A stretch of 64,000 nucleotides of DNA from Ceratotherium simum simum. Lineage: Eukaryota > Chordata > Mammalia > Perissodactyla > Rhinocerotidae. This document shows positions 59,843 to 64,000 of the stretch, piece after piece. The number at the start of each line of letters is the position of its first letter. Positions within the stretch are counted from its first letter, which is position 1. Under the pieces are notes generated by a model. That model saw nothing but the letters and a program-made list of their open reading frames with translations. It was not told the origin of the DNA and did not search any database. A program made the translations under genes and the position numbers. The stretch spans positions 40,518,795-40,582,794 of the forward strand of contig NW_004454156.1 of assembly GCF_000283155.1 (NCBI RefSeq), in the 5' to 3' direction.

Positions 59843-60129
59843 TAGCCATTTTTGAGGGCCAATTGTTTTTTAGTTAATTAAGAAAGGGAAAAGGATTTTA
59901 GAAATTTTTGCTTAGGGATCTAATATTCCTGCCTAGATCCAAAGATTCTCAATGAAAGTTGGGGAAATTATCTTTAGAAGGCATAGGATAAAGAGATGGA
60001 TAGGTGGAATCTCTTCCTACAGTCCTCTTGCAGCTAACGGCTAGAAAATTATTGGCAAAAAATCTATATGAGCACATATAACAGCATCTGTAGAATGTAA
60101 TTCCACAATCCTGGATATTTACGTGTCAG

Positions 60130-60260
60130 GAAGGAGTAGAATGTACGGTTAAGAGCACAAACTTTGGTGTCAAACAACGTGAGATCAGTTCCTAGTTCTG
60201 CTTCTAAGTCTGGAAGTAAACTTGGGGTCATTGGCCCTTGTTCTGCATGAATCTAAGAAG
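60130..60260 (+). mobile_element. MIR SINE fragment
   Basis: GGTTAAGAGCACAAACTTTGG, then TCAAACAACGTGAGATCAG: the 5' half of MIR. Confidence 0.65.
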
Positions 60261-60889
60261 CAGCTGGCTGGGCATTAAGGAACTAAACTCTTGAATCCCC
60301 CTTGAAGAATCACTCTTATGAGGGAATATTTTTGAGTTCCTCATTGCTGTCCTGGGAACCACTTCTCAGCTGGAGGCAGTTGGAAATAGATAATCTCAGC
60401 CTTAGATTCTAAGGGATCTTTCAAGGCTGCCATTTTATTTTATCACTTTATGGTTCAGAACAAAGAATAATTTCTTAGTGATCATGAAGTGTTTCCTGGT
60501 AGCCAGCTCAGCCTCTACACATTTACTGCCCTAACTCTTCCAGTAGCCATTTCTGGAAAAATGAAACTTCCTCCAGGGGTTTTAAAGTCAAGATCCCCCA
60601 AATAGTGGAGTCTCTTATGTTATTCACTTGGTGGAGGGAGGTCATAGGGTCACTAGTTCGGGTGTCCCTGCCTGCAGAGGGCAGAATCAGGCTGGGAGGG
60701 GATTAAGAGCAGAGATGGAAGAGGAGACTCAATGTTACAGAGGATGGTGGGAGGAAAGGAAGGGAAGAGAATCCTTCATATTAATCCACTGAGCACTTGG
60801 AAAGGCCCATAAATGGCATGGGAGGGTTCTGCACCTGCCTTCACAGAAGGGGGCCACTCTATAGGCATTTGCCTTTGTAACCAAAAACG

Positions 60890-61275
60890 GCACTCTGTGA
60901 TTTAATAAACTATGTACCTCTCTAAGCTTCTATTTTCTTATCTACAAAATGGGAACAATACCTAACACAGGGTTCAGCAAATTTTTTCTGAAAAGGACCA
61001 GATATTAAATATTTTCAACTTTGCAGGCCATACGGTCTCTGTCTCAACTACTCAACTTTGTCAGTGTAGCATGAAAGTAGCATAGACAATACAGAAAGGA
61101 ATGGGCATGGGCAGATTTGGTCTGCAGGCCATAGCTTGCCATCCCCTGGTCTAATCCCCTCGTCTAATACATGGGGTTTTGTGAGGATTCAGTGAGCTAA
61201 TCCAAGCAACATATTTTAGTACAGCATATGGCAGGTCAGTGCTCAATAAATATTAGCTATTATCATTGCTTAGAT
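60890..61275 (+). mobile_element. MIR SINE split by a MER1 element
   Basis: The left part has TCTATTTTCTTATCTACAAAA, then TGGGAACAATACCTAACA. The right part (from about 61149) has GTTTTGTGAGGATTCAGTGA and CAGTGCTCAATAAATATTAG. MER1 DNA occupies the middle. Confidence 0.75.
60968..61148. mobile_element. MER1-like hAT-Charlie element
   Basis: CAGGGTTCAGCAAATTTTTT, GATATTAAATATTTTCAACT, CAGGCCATACGGTCTCTGTC and TTGGTCTGCAGGCCATAGC, ending TTGCCATCCCCTG. Its termini are inverted repeats. Confidence 0.85.
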
Positions 61276-61819
61276 TTTAGACTCTGTATCTAAAATGTGT
61301 ATGTGCTACCTGTGCTCACTTTAGTGAGTAAGGTAGTCCTCAGTGTTCCTCAGGCGATATTTCCACCCCATCCCCCTTCATGGGCACAAGGTGGTGTCAC
61401 AGCTTAGTTTCTCTGAGAAGAAGCCTGAGATGGAGTTTAGTGTACAGGATGTTTATTAAGGCGTGTCCTTGGAAGCAACCCTGTGGAAAGGAGGAGAAGG
61501 AAGAGAGATTGGGCAGAGGCAGAAGTCAAGTTGCCCAACAACAGACTGAGCCAAACCCACAGGAATCTCTGGAGCTAAAATGGCCATCAGAATTGTTCCA
61601 CATTGGGTCAAAATGGCTGGGCCGTCGTACACCCACCTGGAGCAGTCATTGGATGTGGCCTACCCTGGGAAGATAGTGGCCTTGGGTGAGGTGGCTCTGC
61701 AGCTCAGGCACTCCTGGAAGGGTTGACAGGTGAAGCTTGTCTACTGGCAGCACACACAGCAACTGGGGCGACAAGGATTGGGAGTGGAAGATGTGACCAA
61801 TTCTGACCATGAATTGTGC

Positions 61820-62065
61820 ACAGAAATGACATGTGTCACTTGCAGACCAAGCTTTAATTGTTGCTTCAAGACCTTCCAGAGCTCCTTTCCTCTGTAGTGA
61901 CCTGCAATTTCAAGATGGTGGCTGCTCCATCAGCCTGGGTCCCAGAAGGACAACAGTGAACAGAGTCTCCTGTCAACCTGTAATGGAAACGTAATGTGAG
62001 CAGACTTAAGTCCGAATTCCTTAAAGCCACTGAGATTTTGGATTGTTTGTTGCTGCAATATAGTT
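61820..62065 (+). mobile_element. MaLR/MLT-like LTR 3' part, family uncertain
   Basis: CAGAAATGACATGTGTCACTT, AAGATGGTGGCTGCTCCATC, AGCCTGGGTCCCAGAAGGAC and TAAAGCCACTGAGATTTTGG, then TTGTTTGTTGCTGCAATATAG, resemble the end of an old LTR element. The upstream 61370-61820 may belong to a related repeat. Confidence 0.45.
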
Positions 62066-62199
62066 AGCTTTCCGATATGAATCCTCAGTAGCAGGTGAGG
62101 AGGCTACACTGGACGTATTCGAATGTTTTGAAGTGGAGAAGACAACATGATAATCTTACAAAATCAGGGAACTGGTTTGAAACCATCATCATCGTCACC

Positions 62200-62640
62200 A
62201 ATATCATCATCATCGCTAACACTGGCATTTACACAAATTTGCTAATTTAATGTTCATAACAACCTCTGTATGACACAGGTATTATTATTATCCTCATTTT
62301 AGAGATGAGGAAACTCATGCTTATACAGGTTCATTAACTTGCACAAGGCCAGGGATATGCAAACTATAACCCACAGGCCAAATCCAGCTCACTGCCCATT
62401 TTTGTAAATAAAGTTTTATTGGAACACAACCCCCATTCATTACATAGTATGTAATTCTGGCTACTTTCATGATACTGTGGTGAAGGTGAGTAGTTGCATA
62501 TGGCCCGCAAAGCTGAAAATACTTACCATCTGGCCCTTTACAGAAAAAGTTTGCCCACTCTTTCCCCCTCCCCACTCTACACAAGGCCTGGTTCCAAACC
62601 CAGGTTGCCTGACTTCAGAGACACCACTCATAATTCAGAT
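62200..62640 (-). mobile_element. MIR SINE (reverse) split by a MER1 element
   Basis: The left part has TAATGTTCATAACAACCTCTG, TTTTAGAGATGAGGAAACTC and ACTTGCACAAGGC. The right part (from 62580) has CACAAGGCCTGGTTCCAAAC, CCAGGTTGCCTGACTTCAGAG. MER1 interrupts it at 62350-62579. Confidence 0.78.
62350..62579. mobile_element. MER1B-like hAT-Charlie element with perfect 8-bp target duplication
   Basis: CAGGGATATGCAAACTATAAC, CACTGCCCATTTTTGTAAAT, AAAGTTTTATTGGAACACAAC and TGGCCCGCAAAGCTGAAAAT, then CAGAAAAAGTTTGCCCACTC. CACAAGGC flanks it exactly at 62342-62349 and 62580-62587, the 8-bp duplication size of hAT transposition. Confidence 0.9.
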
Positions 62641-62739
62641 ATAAGTAAACACTAGGTAGGCTTGGAGCCTGTAGGGACATTATAAAACTTTCCTATTCCC
62701 ATTATCCTAACTGTACATTTTTTAATTTAAGATTTTCAT

Positions 62740-63974
62740 GACATTTATTTCCAGCAATATGACAGACTCCATATCCTGAAAATCCTCCCCTAAAAAACAC
62801 CTATAAAATGCTGGATAAAATAAATAGCTGACTTGGCAAGAAATTAAGGTAAATCCTCAGAGGCTAAAAAAGGAAGTAGAAGCCAGAATCCACAATGAGC
62901 GTAGTAAATTATCAGTCAAGCAGGCAGCGGCCCCTGAAGGACATTTGCCAGTTAGGGGGCAAGGGGAGGGGACAGAAGGCAGTAGATTGTCAGCATAGAG
63001 ACTTTAGAATAAGTCCCCAAAGGCCCACATGTCCACTGAAAGAATGGACTTGAAAGTATTTGCCCTGCAAAGGAAGACAGCAAAGAAAATTTTCTGTCTC
63101 AGCTTTGATTTTGGTTGGAAGAAAAAAAAGTCCGTCTTCCCAACCAGAGGTAATAACCACAAACCAGCCTCAAGCCTGGGTTCAAATTCACTCTATTTGC
63201 CTATTCTGAAACTATTTTAAGCCAAAGAAACTAATTTAAAATAGTCCTGGATTGTAGCTCCCCAGGCACTTGGCAAAGTAAACACAAACAGAGGAATATT
63301 CTCTCAATTAAGTCTCAAAAAATTCTCACAGATAATGCCCCAACAAAAATGAGCTCACAATAAAAAAATCACAAGACCACTCACAGAGCAAGACATGAGG
63401 AGACAGAGTGAGCAGAAGGATCAAGCAGCAGAATCAGGCGAACAAGGTCTTTAGATGTTAGAATTATCACATGTAGCAGAGCTTGGCAAACTTTTTCTCT
63501 ATAGGGCCGGGGGGTATATATTTTAGGCTTTGCAAGCTATACAGCCTTTATCAGAAAGACTCAACTTTGACATTCTAAAGTAAAAGCAGACACAGGCAGT
63601 ATGTAAATTAATGGGCTTAGCTGTGTTCTAATCAACCTTTATTTACAAAAATAGGGAGTATGCCAGATTTGGGTGGCAGGCCATAATTTATAAAATAAGC
63701 ATGTTTTCAATATTTAAAGAAATTAATATATGAGCAAGGAGTAAAATGCTATCCTAAATGTCTGGGCAGATTCTTAACTTCTGGAAGTAAAAGGTGTAGC
63801 TGAAATTTTGAGATTCAACATATGAGTTAACTAACAGATTAGAACAACTGAAAAACATAATTAGTAAATTGAAAGTTGTATATAACAAAATTACTTAGAA
63901 TATAGTACAGAGAGACAAAGAGGAAGAAATTATGAAAGAGAGGTTAACAGACATGGAAGTTTGAGTGAGAAGTT
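62740..63974 (+). mobile_element. Old L1 5' region (5'UTR/ORF1 side)
   Basis: AAAATGCTGGATAAAATAAA near the left, then AACAGATTAGAACAACTGAA, CAGAGAGACAAAGAGGAAG and TATGAAAGAGAGGTTAACAG before the right end: the order of the 5' half of mammalian L1 elements. Stops throughout. A MER1 fragment (63477-63690) interrupts it. Confidence 0.68.
63477..63690. mobile_element. MER1-like hAT fragment
   Basis: CAGAGCTTGGCAAACTTTTT, TATTTTAGGCTTTGCAAGCT, TAAATTAATGGGCTTAGCTG and TTTGGGTGGCAGGCCATAAT. The right terminus is eroded. Confidence 0.82.
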
Positions 63975-64000
63975 CTTTTTTTTTTTTTTTTTTTTTTTTT
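63975..64000 (-). mobile_element. Poly-T tract at the window edge, probable tail of a minus-strand retroposon
   Basis: An uninterrupted T run of at least 25 bases begins right after L1 5' sequence and reaches the window end. This is how the minus-strand EREs in this window begin. The element body is outside the window. Confidence 0.5.

Overview
The window is mammalian genomic DNA, almost certainly from a perissodactyl and most likely an equid. The evidence is ten copies of the tRNA-derived ERE SINE (heads such as GGGCCGGCCCGTGGCTTAGCGG, seven on + and three on -), a family known from horses and their relatives. Older elements common to placental or all mammals (L2, MIR, MLT1 LTRs, MER1/MER5/MER20 hAT elements, L1M) fill much of the rest. 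There are no bacterial-type operons, CRISPR arrays or phage genes, and most open frames are chance ORFs or read through repeats.

The only host gene recognised is the 5' part of LTBP1 (latent TGF-beta binding protein 1, long isoform), on the - strand. Exon 1 ends at 51713 and is cut by a 410-base run of N (51892-52301) that hides the initiator codon and signal peptide. Exon 2 is 50622-50692 and exon 3 is 6200-6497. All three have consensus splice sites, and their phases join into one reading frame. Intron 1 is about 1.0 kb and intron 2 about 44 kb; intron 3 runs off the left edge. The right 11.7 kb is the CpG-island promoter and upstream flank.

The main secondary feature is a full-length, uninterrupted RPL36 retrocopy (15977-16380, + strand, antisense in LTBP1 intron 2). 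It has a poly(A) tail and a perfect 15-bp target-site duplication, and sits in an old L1-type element.

Region by region: 1-6199 is intron 3 with an ERE, an L1 3'UTR, an MLT1 LTR, L2, MER1 and MIR. 6200-6497 is exon 3. 6498-50621 is intron 2, with a rearranged L1 at 10.8-13.9 kb, the RPL36 copy, a long L2 split by an MLT1 LTR at 18.3-20.0 kb, a repeat-poor block at 20.8-22.4 kb, a recent 68-bp tandem duplication at 24.5 kb, a dense cluster of MER5/MER20 hAT elements at 25.5-29.0 kb, and a solo MLT1 LTR at 44 kb with its 5-bp target duplication intact. 50622-51891 holds exon 2, intron 1 and the visible part of exon 1. 52302-52770 is the GC-rich promoter with a perfect CRE palindrome. 53-64 kb is upstream DNA with a 75-bp duplicated segment, a polypurine tract, nested MIR/MER1 elements and an L1 5' region.

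I found no convincing undescribed gene system. The points most worth checking are the intact RPL36 retrocopy, the hidden LTBP1 start, the duplicated promoter-proximal segment and the repeat-poor intronic block. Repeat family names come from recall of consensus sequences, not a search, so boundaries of old repeats are approximate (tens of bases).
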